From JAMQKA01 sp043951865 (GTDB lineage: Bacteria > Bacteroidota > Rhodothermia > Balneolales > Balneolaceae), in NCBI RefSeq assembly GCF_043951865.1, contig NZ_JBINJF010000015.1, positions 1 to 64,000 of the forward strand: 64,000 bases of DNA. Reading direction: 5' to 3'. The position numbers and the translations under genes were made by a program. Positions 8,113-16,260 of this stretch are shown piece after piece. The notes beneath the pieces are model-generated. The model had not been told where the DNA came from. It ran no database searches and saw nothing but the letters and a program-made list of their open reading frames with translations. Within the stretch, counting starts at the first letter, position 1; each line of letters begins with the position of its first letter.

Positions 8113-8141
8113 GTTTTAAAGTGAAAAGTTTTAAGTGTTAA
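8113..8141. repeat. Short heptad array at 3' end of second four-helix gene
   Basis: Degenerate 7-base units GTTTTAA, GTGAAAA, GTTTTAA and GTGTTAA, with one extra A, run across the stop codon of the four-helix-bundle gene. The final residues LNT and the TAA are encoded by the repeat. They are the inverse of the CTTAACA units at the other end of the gene (8504-8520). Confidence 0.65.
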
Positions 8142-8493
8142 GCTTTTTATCCAGGCTTTTTATCAATCCCTGTAACATAGATGATAGTTCTTTTAACTCA
8201 TTAATTATCCTTTTAGCTAATTCTCTTTCGATCAAGTTTGTTTCCATACCAATATAAACTTGAGTTCGCAATTCAGCTGCAGAACCTTTTGCGATATTCA
8301 AAAAATACCTGAATTCCTTCTTTGATTGACGTTCCGCACCTTCTGCAATATTAGAGGGTATGGATATAACTGATCTCAGAACTTGGTTTTTAAATGCATA
8401 ATCTTTACAGTTGCCCAAATAATTAATAAGATCTACTGCCAATCGAGTTGAACGCTGCCAGACCTCTAAATCTTCAAATGACTGGTACGCCAT
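8131..8493 (-). CDS. Four-helix-bundle protein, S23/23S-IVS family (second copy)
   Basis: A 120-residue four-helix-bundle protein of the S23/IVS family. The chosen start, MAYQSFEDLEVWQ, matches the family; six more codons upstream (MLRIFE) are possible. Characteristic stretches are FEDLEVWQRS, RSVISIPSNIAEGAER, FLNIAKGSAAELRTQ and a leucine-rich last helix. It is clearly different in sequence from the copy at 3118-3531, so not a recent duplication. It interrupts cysD and cysN and is bracketed by heptad repeats in opposite orientation: GTGTTAA units at its 3' end and CTTAACA units at its 5' end. Its function is unknown. Repeated placement inside operons next to heptad arrays hints at a role in RNA or repeat biology. 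Confidence 0.85.
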   Translation of the reverse strand: MAYQSFEDLEVWQRSTRLAVDLINYLGNCKDYAFKNQVLRSVISIPSNIAEGAERQSKKEFRYFLNIAKGSAAELRTQVYIGMETNLIERELAKRIINELKELSSMLQGLIKSLDKKLNT

Positions 8494-8503
8494 TTCAAAA
8501 ATC

Positions 8504-8520
8504 CTTAACACTTAACACTT
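8504..8520. repeat. Short heptad array at 5' side of second four-helix gene
   Basis: CTTAACA twice, then CTT, lies between the end of cysD and the start of the four-helix-bundle gene. It is the reverse complement of the GTGTTAA-type units at 8113-8141, so the gene is flanked by inverted heptad repeats. Confidence 0.6.
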
Positions 8521-8522
8521 CC

Positions 8523-9428
8523 CTAGAAATACCCCTCCTTCTTCCGCTCCTCCATGGCTGCTTCAGAGCGCTTGTCGTCGGTGCGGTTGCCCCGTTCGGT
8601 GATGCGGGCCGAGGCGACCTCTTCAATTATCTCCGCCAAATCGGTGGCGTCAGAAAGAACGGCCCCGGTACACGTCATGTCGCCAATGGTTCGGAATCGT
8701 ATCTTTTTCTTCTCGTATTCTTCGCCGTCGGTAAGCGTAATAAATTCTGATTTTGCCAGGTAGGTACCCTCGCGTTCAACGACCTCCCGCTCGTGTGCTT
8801 TATACAGGGAGGGAATATCGATACCCTCAGCCGCGATATACTGCCAGACATCCATCTCCGTCCAGTTGCTGAGCGGGAAAATCCGGAAGTGTTCGCCCAA
8901 ATTTTTCCGCGCGTTGAAGAGGTTCCACAGCTCCGGCCGCTGGTTCTTGGGATCCCACTGGCCAAACTCATCGCGGTGCGAGAAAAAGCGCTCCTTTGCG
9001 CGGGCTTTCTCCTCATCCCGCCGGGCGCCCCCGAAAGCGGCGTCAAAGCCGTGCTCTTCCAATGCGTTCAGCAGGGTCGGAATCTGCAGCTTGTTCCGGC
9101 TGGCGTTGGGCCCCTTCTCCTCCTTGACCTTGCCGGCGTCAATCATATCCTGCACGTGGGCGACAATCAGCTCCACACCCAGCTCATCCATAAGCTGATC
9201 CCGAAATTCGATCGTCTCCGGGAAGTTGTGGCCGGTGTCAACATGCAGAAATGGAAACGGTATCTTGCCCGGCCAAAACGCCTTTTGTGCGAGGCGGGCC
9301 ATCGTGATACTGTCTTTTCCACCGGAAAACATCAGCACCGGGTTTTCAAACTGGGCCGCCACTTCGCGAAACACGAAAATCGATTCGGATTCGAGCTGCC
9401 TTATATGACTTAATTTATACGACTTCAT
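8523..9428 (-). CDS. cysD: Sulfate adenylyltransferase subunit 2 (CysD)
   Basis: The catalytic subunit of ATP sulfurylase, which forms adenosine-5'-phosphosulfate from ATP and sulfate with CysN. I chose the internal start MKSYKLSHIRQLE, giving 301 residues, the normal length. An in-frame ATG 14 codons upstream (9470) is also possible. The PP-loop SGGKDS, the HVDTGHNFPET stretch, FGGARRDEEKARAKER and FPLSNWTEMDVWQYI are all classic. It lies downstream of cysC. Without cysH or sulfite reductase genes here, the pathway may feed sulfation rather than assimilation, but those genes could be elsewhere. Confidence 0.97.
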   Translation of the reverse strand: MKSYKLSHIRQLESESIFVFREVAAQFENPVLMFSGGKDSITMARLAQKAFWPGKIPFPFLHVDTGHNFPETIEFRDQLMDELGVELIVAHVQDMIDAGKVKEEKGPNASRNKLQIPTLLNALEEHGFDAAFGGARRDEEKARAKERFFSHRDEFGQWDPKNQRPELWNLFNARKNLGEHFRIFPLSNWTEMDVWQYIAAEGIDIPSLYKAHEREVVEREGTYLAKSEFITLTDGEEYEKKKIRFRTIGDMTCTGAVLSDATDLAEIIEEVASARITERGNRTDDKRSEAAMEERKKEGYF

Positions 9429-9608
9429 GACTTTATTAATAAACGATTGAACTTGGTCTAAAGCTGCCAAAGTTAAAGATTAATGGGAACAATGACTAAC
9501 CATAATATCTTCACGTTTCTTTCAGCAGCGATTCATTACGAATATTGTAGATGCATACCTACACTAACGCCAGCTAGGGTTAAGGGGGATTTTTTAGAGA
9601 ACACCGGT

Positions 9609-10133
9609 CTATCGAGATTCCAGGTACCTGAAAACCTGCTGTACGGCCTCATCAACAGAGATATCGGTGGTATCGATACTCAGTTGCGGGTTCTCAGGTT
9701 CCTCATAGGGATCGCTGATCCCGGTGAAGTTATCGATCTCCCCTTTTCGGGCTTTTTCGTAAAGGCCTTTCACATCGCGGCGTTCACACTCTTCCAGCGG
9801 GGTGGAGATATAAACCTCGGTGAAATCCTCGCACATATCCCGAACAAAATCCCTGGCGTCCTGGTAGGGAGAGATAAATGAGGCAACGACAAAAACGCCG
9901 TGCTTTTGCAGCAGACTTGCCACAAAGCCGACTTTCTTGACGTGGCTGTCTCGCTCCTCTTTCGAGAAGCCGGTGGTGGGAAAGACCTCCCGAACAGCAT
10001 CCCCGTCAAGATGTTCAACTTTATAACCCCGATCCTTGAGGGTCGCGTATACTTTTTCCGAAATAGTGCTTTTGCCGGACCCGGAAAGACCGGTAAACCA
10101 AAGGACGGTGGGTTTTAAATTCGTTTCGCTCAT
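9609..10133 (-). CDS. cysC: Adenylylsulfate kinase (CysC)
   Basis: A 174-residue APS kinase that phosphorylates adenosine-5'-phosphosulfate to PAPS, the universal sulfate donor. The P-loop GLSGSGKST is at residues 15-23, followed by DGDAVRE, FISPYQDARDFVRD and the GLYEKARKGEIDNFTGISDPYE stretch typical of the family. It is a stand-alone protein and not a CysN fusion. It is encoded 25 bases downstream of cysQ and upstream of cysD. The presence of PAPS synthesis and PAP breakdown together beside a polysaccharide block is consistent with sulfated surface polymers. Confidence 0.97.
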   Translation of the reverse strand: MSETNLKPTVLWFTGLSGSGKSTISEKVYATLKDRGYKVEHLDGDAVREVFPTTGFSKEERDSHVKKVGFVASLLQKHGVFVVASFISPYQDARDFVRDMCEDFTEVYISTPLEECERRDVKGLYEKARKGEIDNFTGISDPYEEPENPQLSIDTTDISVDEAVQQVFRYLESR

Positions 10134-10158
10134 AGTAGTAAGTGAAAAATTTTAGATT

Positions 10159-10947
10159 CTAACTGTTACGATTTTTGTTCATGCTATCATCGTTAAGCCC
10201 TATTACAAAACTGCCGTTCTTCAGGTCGGGCTTGTTATAAGTAAGCGGGGAGGGATGCTGGCCATTTTTAGCTGAATTCCGGTACACGCAATCGCCTGCA
10301 GCCACATCCCATTCCATGGTCGGACCCATACGCGGGTAAATATCCGCTTTGCCTTCCGCTACCAGGCAAAATTTGATTGAACTGCCCGCCGGCATCGTTT
10401 CCTCAACGGTAATTCCCTGCTTCTTCAGTTGATCTTCCAGGTCCGAAGACCCGTGCGAGCGGCTGCAAACCACCTTCAGCGGGGTCAACTTGTCGGCTTG
10501 TTCAGAATAAATGCGTACCGGATCCCCGGCTCCGTCCTGCCTGAACGAACCGTCCTGCTTGCTGCCATAATACGTAACCTGTCGGGCCGGAACGTAAACG
10601 ACACCAAAAACGGGTTCTCCCTGCTCTACAAGCGCGATGTTAATGGTAAATTCTCCATTTTTTTTGATAAACTCTTTCGTACCGTCAAGCGGATCCACGA
10701 TCCAGAATTTTTCCCAGTGCTTTCTCTCCTCATAGGATGGAAGCCCCCCCTCCTCGGATATGACCGGCGTCTCAGGGTCGATCGTCTCCAGTGCCTCTGT
10801 AATAATCTTGTGGGCGGCCAAATCCGCCTTGGTGAGCGGGGAGTCGTCCTCTTTTGTTTCCACTTCTATTTCCTGGTTATAATATTCCAGAGTGGCCTCT
10901 CCCGCCTTGCGGGCGGTCTCTATCACTTTTTCAAACATGTTCAACAT
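10159..10947 (-). CDS. cysQ: 3'(2'),5'-bisphosphate nucleotidase CysQ
   Basis: A 262-residue inositol-monophosphatase-fold enzyme that removes the 3'-phosphate from PAP (or PAPS), recycling the by-product of sulfotransferase or PAPS reductase reactions. Metal-binding motifs are visible: EEGG at 65-68, DPLDGTKEF near 85-93 and EWDVAAGD near the C-terminus. An alternative start lies three codons inside (10938). It appears to be the first gene of the cysQ-C-D-N operon. A TAGTTTTG box about 100 bases upstream resembles a Bacteroidota -7 element. A 14-base perfect palindrome lies further upstream at about 11118. Confidence 0.95.
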   Translation of the reverse strand: MLNMFEKVIETARKAGEATLEYYNQEIEVETKEDDSPLTKADLAAHKIITEALETIDPETPVISEEGGLPSYEERKHWEKFWIVDPLDGTKEFIKKNGEFTINIALVEQGEPVFGVVYVPARQVTYYGSKQDGSFRQDGAGDPVRIYSEQADKLTPLKVVCSRSHGSSDLEDQLKKQGITVEETMPAGSSIKFCLVAEGKADIYPRMGPTMEWDVAAGDCVYRNSAKNGQHPSPLTYNKPDLKNGSFVIGLNDDSMNKNRNS

Positions 10948-11047
10948 ATTCCGGTTTTTCCATTCAATATATTTAACGTGAACTTCACTGTTTTATAACT
11001 GCCTGTGACACCCTTTTCCATGCCCGGCGGCCTTTAAAAGACAGGGG

Positions 11048-11055
11048 CAAAACTA
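11048..11055 (-). promoter_or_regulatory. Candidate -7 box upstream of cysQ
   Basis: On the minus strand this reads TAGTTTTG, fitting the TAnnTTTG -7 consensus known for the main sigma factor of Bacteroidota. I could not see a good -33 TTTG partner, so this is tentative. Confidence 0.3.
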
Positions 11056-11117
11056 CGAAAAGATTTTTTTAATCCCATTTTTAAGTAGGAGATCCTCAAA
11101 GAGAAGCTAGTGTAGTT

Positions 11118-11131
11118 ACTGGTTAACCAGT
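11118..11131. promoter_or_regulatory. 14-bp perfect palindrome, possible operator
   Basis: ACTGGTTAACCAGT is a perfect palindrome in the 238-base gap between the SLC13 transporter and cysQ. Its symmetry and position upstream of cysQ-C-D-N suggest a repressor or activator site, but no matching regulator is visible nearby and no second copy was found. Confidence 0.35.
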
Positions 11132-11185
11132 GAAGTAATTATTAGGGCAGTATTGGTTATTATTGGGCTTCATTTCCTGGAATCC

Positions 11186-12955
11186 CTATAATGGCCAGAT
11201 AATGGGTACCAGCAGCACCGTGATCGTGGCGATAATGAGGTTTAACGGGAGTCCAATCCTGGTAAAGTCGGTAAACTTGTACCCTCCGGGGCCATAGACC
11301 ATCAAATTGGTTTGATACCCTATGGGAGTGGAAAAACTGGCCGATGCAGCCATGATGATTACCATCACAAACGGCATGTAGCTGACCTCCAGCGAGGCGG
11401 CCATGGAGATGGCGATGGGGAATATAAGAACTGCGGCTGCATTATTGGTGACCAGCTCGGTCAAAACCCATGTAGCAAGATAGGTCGCCGCCAACGCCAG
11501 GTACGGGTTGGCATCCGCATACTGAAACAGGCTTGATGCGAGCTCGCCGGCCGCACCCGTCACCTGCAGTGCATTACCCAGGCCCAGGGTAGCGGCAATC
11601 ACCAGCAGCACCGTCCAGTCTATGCTTTCTTTTGCGGTACCCGTCTTGCAGCAGCCGGTCAGGATCATGAGTCCCGCCGCCAAAAATGATCCCTGGAACA
11701 TCGATAAAAATCCCAGGGCTACCGACAGCACCATTCCACCCAAAATCGTCCAGGCATATGCCGATCGTTCGTAATTGGGGGGAGAAGAGTCAGCGATGCC
11801 GCTCACCAGGAAATAGTCGGTGGAGTTTTTGAATCGCTCAACAAAACTGGGCGGCGCCTCGAGCAGCAGGGTATCGCCCGTCTTCAGCCTTATATCGCCG
11901 ACTTTCTCCTTTACCCTCTCCCCGTTACGCGAGACGGCCAGCACGACCGCATCATAGCGGTTGCGGAACCCTCCCTCCTTGATCGTCTTTCCATTCATCG
12001 GGTGAGACTGGGAGACCACCGCCTCGATCAGCAGCCGTTCTCTTCGGGGTGCATCCAGTTTAAAAACCTGGTCGGTAGCCGGACTTATCCCCTTGACCTG
12101 CTGCAGGTCCACAATTGAGCTGACGATTCCCGTAAAAATGAGACGGTCGTTTTCACGCAGTCGCTCTTCCGGTTCAACGGCGGCAATAATCTGTTCATGC
12201 CGGTAGATCTCCACCAGGTATAACCCCGGCAGGTGGCGCAGTCCGGCTTCTTCAATTGTTTTCCCGGAAAGCTGGCTGCCTTCGTCAACAATCATCTCGA
12301 TGGTGTATTCCCTCGGATCCTTGAATGTATCGAACCCGGAACCGCGTGTGGGGAGCAACCGCTTGGCGAACAGGGCCAGGTATGCAAATCCGACGATGGC
12401 ACATGGCAAACCAATTAAGCCGGGCTCGAAAATACCGAGTGAACTGGTCGCACTCTCATTGATAAGCAACCCGTTCACAATCAGGTTGGTACTGGTTCCG
12501 ATCAGCGTGCAGGTACCTCCCAGAATGGCGGCATAGCTGAGCGGAATCAAGATCTTGGAGGCCGGAATCCGGTTTTTTCGGGCCCAGTCCTCCATCGCCG
12601 GGATAAAGGAAGCTACAACCGGCGTATTATTCAGAAAGGCACTCACTACCATTACGGGTCCCATGACACGTACCTGCGCCCTCCTGATACTTTTCGAGTG
12701 CCCGATAATCTTGTTTACGATCAGGTGGATTGCCCCGGTTTCCTTGAGTCCCGCAGCCACCACGTAAAGAGCCGCTACCGTAAGCATTCCCTGATTAGAA
12801 AACCCAACCAGGGCCTGTTCAGGAGTAATAGCATTTCCGACAATCAGCAGGGTAAGCCCGCCCAAAAAGATGATATCCGGCGAATATCTGGTCGATATCA
12901 GCAATACCAGACACAGCAATATTACAAATATTACACTCCAACCTGCTATTATCAT
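11186..12955 (-). CDS. SLC13/DASS-family anion transporter with two RCK_C domains
   Basis: A 589-residue membrane protein with about 11 transmembrane segments interrupted at the middle by two TrkA-C (RCK_C) domains at roughly residues 215-380. This is the architecture of sulfate/anion permeases such as SLT-type transporters. Family marks are SAFLNNTPVVASFIPA and GTCTLIGTSTNLIVNG in the first half, and VTNNAAAVLIFPIA and FSTPIGYQTNLMVYGPGGY in the second. It lies upstream of cysQ-C-D-N on the same strand, so sulfate is the likely substrate, though a 230-base gap suggests its own promoter. The RCK_C domains probably sense a ligand; which one cannot be told. Confidence 0.88.
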   Translation of the reverse strand: MIIAGWSVIFVILLCLVLLISTRYSPDIIFLGGLTLLIVGNAITPEQALVGFSNQGMLTVAALYVVAAGLKETGAIHLIVNKIIGHSKSIRRAQVRVMGPVMVVSAFLNNTPVVASFIPAMEDWARKNRIPASKILIPLSYAAILGGTCTLIGTSTNLIVNGLLINESATSSLGIFEPGLIGLPCAIVGFAYLALFAKRLLPTRGSGFDTFKDPREYTIEMIVDEGSQLSGKTIEEAGLRHLPGLYLVEIYRHEQIIAAVEPEERLRENDRLIFTGIVSSIVDLQQVKGISPATDQVFKLDAPRRERLLIEAVVSQSHPMNGKTIKEGGFRNRYDAVVLAVSRNGERVKEKVGDIRLKTGDTLLLEAPPSFVERFKNSTDYFLVSGIADSSPPNYERSAYAWTILGGMVLSVALGFLSMFQGSFLAAGLMILTGCCKTGTAKESIDWTVLLVIAATLGLGNALQVTGAAGELASSLFQYADANPYLALAATYLATWVLTELVTNNAAAVLIFPIAISMAASLEVSYMPFVMVIIMAASASFSTPIGYQTNLMVYGPGGYKFTDFTRIGLPLNLIIATITVLLVPIIWPL

Positions 12956-12995
12956 AGTTTGGGTTCATTATTGGTCGGCAAGTCAACTAATTTCA

Positions 12996-13026
12996 CAAAT
13001 GTAGGTAACAAAATTTGACAGTCCAA
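12996..13026 (-). promoter_or_regulatory. Candidate promoter for SLC13 transporter
   Basis: On the minus strand TTGG is followed 19 bases later by TACATTTG, close to the Bacteroidota -33 TTTG / -7 TAnnTTTG pattern. It lies about 40 bases upstream of the transporter ATG. Confidence 0.45.
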
Positions 13027-13037
13027 TCAAGAACCCG

Positions 13038-15086
13038 CTAAAAAACGAACCGGACCTGTACGCCCAGGTTACTGCGTGTATTCCCGCGTATTTCACTTAA
13101 TCCACTGCCCAGAACCTGCCGGTTTTCGAACACCGTGATTCCAAACTTGGCCCATATCTCCATGAACTCATACGGTTCATAGTTTGCCAGCAGGTAGAGC
13201 CGCTGTCCCTGGTCGTACAGCATCGTATTCGAAAACAGGTACAGCAGATCGTTTTCAAACTGGTATACCCGGCTGTTGTAGCTGTCGGTCTCAAATACAG
13301 AGACGCGGGCGTCGAACGTCCACCGTGAATTGGGCTGGTAGCGCAGGTCCTGATACACCAGGTATCCCTGCTCCGCCGGCGCGCCGGGCGGCTTCGACCG
13401 CACCCATTCTCCCCGCATCCGCAAGCGAACCCTCGGGTTCACCCGATATTCGGCATGCAGCCTGAAACTTGATCGACGGCTACGATCCAGTTTTCGGAGA
13501 GAACGTCCATACGGACCCTGGACTTCATACTCATCCTCTTCATATTCCCCCCGCCCCTGCAGGTACAGCTGCAGGTCGTCGTGCAACTGGACTTCAACGA
13601 GCCCCAGCCAGTCCACGCCCTGCGTCGGCTGGTGGGTTCCAAACCGGGGACCCGGGAACCGGTACTGATCGAAATAAGCGCTTACCAGTATTTTTGAGCT
13701 TAACTCGTGACTCAGCCCGATATAGATCCCCTCCTCATTCTGCGGCTCCCCGGACTGCTCGCCGAATCCCGCCCCATAGACAGATTGAAAATTTTTTTGA
13801 TAGTTTCGGTAAGCGATAACAAGGCCGGTGTTATTGCGTATCGGGGTTTCTATCCCGGCAATCAGCCCCATTCCACTGTTTTTCGTTCGCGCTCCTTCCC
13901 CGAAGATGAGCGTGGATCCCAACAGCAATTTATAGTCAACCCCCAGTGCCGACGTTTGCCTGCCGCGGAAGTCAAACGCATTGTATACTGCCGAACCGGA
14001 ATCGATATGCTTGTTGAACGAAGTATGGTATCCGGTAGCTCCGATGATTCCGAAAGGGAGCGCAAGTCGTACCCGCCCCCCGGCCATATTCTGCTTGAGA
14101 CTTCCTTTTTTGGCGATTTCGGTACGCGTGCGATGCATGCCGTCATCGGAGGGGAAACGGGTTGTATCTTCATTTATCACCGAAGCCGAACGTCGCTGGG
14201 CAGAGTAGAACCCGTTAACCCGGAATTGACCGCCGTAGGTAGCTGCAATTCCCCGGAAAAAGTTGGCTTCCATAGACGAAGTATAGGGATGAATTCCCCG
14301 TTCCTTTTTAGCGACCGTGCCGATAACCTCCCGTCCTTTACCAAACGCTCCGCCGTTCCACAATACCAGTCCCTGCCCGAACGAAAGGCTGTAATCCCCG
14401 ATCACCATTTGCTGGAGCTTCCCGTTGTCGGTCAGCGCCAGGTGCCAGGATGTATAATCAAACCCCGAGAGACCCTTGAGCGGCTCTCCGGCGTCTTTTT
14501 CCTGCGTGAGGTTTGCGGAAATATGGTTGCTGCTATACTGCAGCCGATGATAATATTTGACGGGACTTCCCTGGAAGCCCGTGGAATCCGGCCGCCGGTA
14601 ACCCTCCTGCTCTTGCAGGGACCGCTGGAACCGGGAGAAAAACTCAACCTCGCTGTCGCTGGTCCAGTAGCGCGGATCGGTGTAGAGGGCCCGCAGCCCG
14701 GGACCGGTTTCGATCGTCACGTACGGGCGGACGCGGTCCAGGGTAACCCGACCGATGCCGGGCACTTCCCTCAGTTCATCGACCGATTCAAACGGCTTCA
14801 CATCATTGCGATAGTCAAGGACGGCCCGGGCCAGCCTCAGGTTGAGTCCCGGCACCTGCAGGAGATCGTCGATACCGGCGGTATTAATGTCTATGGGATT
14901 GGCCGCCAGGTTTTGCAGGAACCGGGTTAGCTGCTCAGCATTCATATCGGTGTCTTCCGGATCGATGTTCTCGAGTGCCCGTTCCAGGTCGTCACGCACC
15001 TTCGAATCCGTGGTATCGGGCTGTTGTGCAAAGCTGCTGGTTCCGGCGGATATAACTGCAACGGCAATCAATAGCTTCTTAAGCAT
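13038..15086 (-). CDS. Secreted helix-hairpin-helix protein with outer-membrane beta-barrel
   Basis: A 682-residue protein from the chosen start MLKKLLIAVAVIS, which opens a clear signal peptide ending in SSFAQQ; an upstream extension overlapping the previous gene is less likely. After a short acidic linker come two ComEA-like helix-hairpin-helix motifs: DINTAGIDDLLQVPGL with ARAVLDYR, then FESVDELREVPGIG with LDRVRPY. The remaining ~530 residues alternate aromatic and polar residues and end VQVRFVF, typical of an outer-membrane beta-barrel. HhH motifs normally bind DNA, so their presence on an exported barrel suggests surface or periplasmic DNA handling, or reuse as a protein-binding plug. 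Function unknown. It is co-transcribed 22 bases after the PorV/Q-like gene. Confidence 0.75.
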   Translation of the reverse strand: MLKKLLIAVAVISAGTSSFAQQPDTTDSKVRDDLERALENIDPEDTDMNAEQLTRFLQNLAANPIDINTAGIDDLLQVPGLNLRLARAVLDYRNDVKPFESVDELREVPGIGRVTLDRVRPYVTIETGPGLRALYTDPRYWTSDSEVEFFSRFQRSLQEQEGYRRPDSTGFQGSPVKYYHRLQYSSNHISANLTQEKDAGEPLKGLSGFDYTSWHLALTDNGKLQQMVIGDYSLSFGQGLVLWNGGAFGKGREVIGTVAKKERGIHPYTSSMEANFFRGIAATYGGQFRVNGFYSAQRRSASVINEDTTRFPSDDGMHRTRTEIAKKGSLKQNMAGGRVRLALPFGIIGATGYHTSFNKHIDSGSAVYNAFDFRGRQTSALGVDYKLLLGSTLIFGEGARTKNSGMGLIAGIETPIRNNTGLVIAYRNYQKNFQSVYGAGFGEQSGEPQNEEGIYIGLSHELSSKILVSAYFDQYRFPGPRFGTHQPTQGVDWLGLVEVQLHDDLQLYLQGRGEYEEDEYEVQGPYGRSLRKLDRSRRSSFRLHAEYRVNPRVRLRMRGEWVRSKPPGAPAEQGYLVYQDLRYQPNSRWTFDARVSVFETDSYNSRVYQFENDLLYLFSNTMLYDQGQRLYLLANYEPYEFMEIWAKFGITVFENRQVLGSGLSEIRGNTRSNLGVQVRFVF

Positions 15087-15108
15087 CGTGCAATCGGTCT
15101 CTTGTGAA

Positions 15109-15948
15109 TTATAGATTGAGCGAAAGGTCCAGGCCGGGACTGATCCCCAGTTCAGCATGATGTTGTGCCACAACATTTATTTCCCAGATCCCGAACGAGT
15201 ACCCGAATCCGGCGGCAAACGTTGCCGGCAGCGTAGTGACGCCGACCCGACCTGCAAAACGCTCAAAAATCTTCACTTCCACCCCTCCACGATATGCAAG
15301 CGGGAACCTCACATCCTTGACTACATCCGAGGTAAAAAGAGCGATACCAGACAACCGGTACGACAGTCCGATGGCAAGTTCACGAGGCAGCGGTTCCTCT
15401 GTATTCCCGTAGCGCGGATGATTTATGTTCGTGGCCCGTGCCCCGATCCAGCCACCATCAAAAAGAGGGGCTGCAATTCCCAGGTCCAGCCCCACGGCGC
15501 CGGCTGATCCATAACCTCCCCCCTGGGCGATGTGATTGTAATTCAGTACCGCCCCATAATGGAATCCCTGGAATGAGTGCTTGTAAGCGATGCGAATCCG
15601 GCTCTCACTGAACAGTTCAAAACCATAGCGATGCGCCCCAACGCCGATAACGCCCCATTTTGCGGGAAAAGTGCCCACCGCCGCCATATCCGTAATTTCG
15701 GACAGGCCGTAATAGCGAATCCCGAAAAATGACACCGTACTCTGCCTGGCACTGATTACAGCGGGATTTGAGAACAAGCCCCATCCAGAATTGGCAAGGG
15801 CGGTGACGGCTTGTCCCATGCCCACCGATCGGGCACCCAACACGTTTTGGGCTTTTGCAAAGTCCGTTCCGGCAGACAGTGTAACCAGCACGGTTACCAG
15901 CAGTGTCTTGATATAATCATACTTGGTGAATAGAGTATGTTGTACCAT
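15109..15948 (-). CDS. PorV/PorQ-like outer-membrane protein
   Basis: A predicted 279-residue outer-membrane barrel. The start MVQHTLFTKYD was chosen because AAGGGG lies just upstream and a signal peptide ending DFAKAQ follows; the frame stays open a further 72 codons upstream. The mature N-terminus, GARSVGMGQAVTALANSGWGLFSNPA, is typical of PorV/PorQ and FadL-like barrels in Bacteroidota. In the type IX system, PorV is a shuttle lipoprotein-like barrel. Membership is judged by look only. It precedes the HhH-barrel gene with a 22-base gap, so the two probably act together. The 5' leader is unusually long. Confidence 0.6.
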   Translation of the reverse strand: MVQHTLFTKYDYIKTLLVTVLVTLSAGTDFAKAQNVLGARSVGMGQAVTALANSGWGLFSNPAVISARQSTVSFFGIRYYGLSEITDMAAVGTFPAKWGVIGVGAHRYGFELFSESRIRIAYKHSFQGFHYGAVLNYNHIAQGGGYGSAGAVGLDLGIAAPLFDGGWIGARATNINHPRYGNTEEPLPRELAIGLSYRLSGIALFTSDVVKDVRFPLAYRGGVEVKIFERFAGRVGVTTLPATFAAGFGYSFGIWEINVVAQHHAELGISPGLDLSLNL

Positions 15949-16260
15949 TGTATCCCCTTGAATTAGTCGTTTTATCGCCAACTGTTTATTTATAGAGAAA
16001 GTGTTGATTTTGACCATAATTTCTGGTTTCGACACTCCTCTTGTTGAAAACCCTCTCTTGTAACGTCGTTTTGAGAAATTTTTTTCAGTCTCGATTATCG
16101 CCAATCTCTCCCAAAAAGGGAGGATATCGCATTTCCCGGCTGGTAAATTTCCCTCTAAAACCAAGTCCGCAAGCCCAAATCACTTTTCAACGCGCTCTTT
16201 AATTGCGAATAATGGAGATCGATTCATCGATCTGGTACGACAACCTCTTTTGGAATGCTC
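15949..16260. other. Gene-free gap between PorV/Q-like gene and GH43 gene
   Basis: This 312-base segment holds the leader of the PorV/Q-like gene, including AAGGGG just before its ATG. It also holds a small CTCCC-AAAAA-GGGAG hairpin near 16110, and the perfect palindrome AGATCGAT-TC-ATCGATCT at about 16216-16233 just past the GH43 stop codon. No U-run follows the palindrome on the minus strand, so it is not a clear terminator. I see no further gene. Confidence 0.5.

Noticed and set aside
3118..8493. Diversity-generating retroelement suggested by Avd-like four-helix proteins
   Set aside because: No reverse transcriptase and no template/variable repeat pair are visible in the window.
3118..8493. 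23S rRNA intervening sequences
   Set aside because: The S23-like genes are not inside rRNA; the flanking sequence is protein-coding.
15949..16164. 72-residue N-terminal extension of the PorV/Q-like gene
   Set aside because: A clear signal peptide and ribosome-binding site support the start at 15948.
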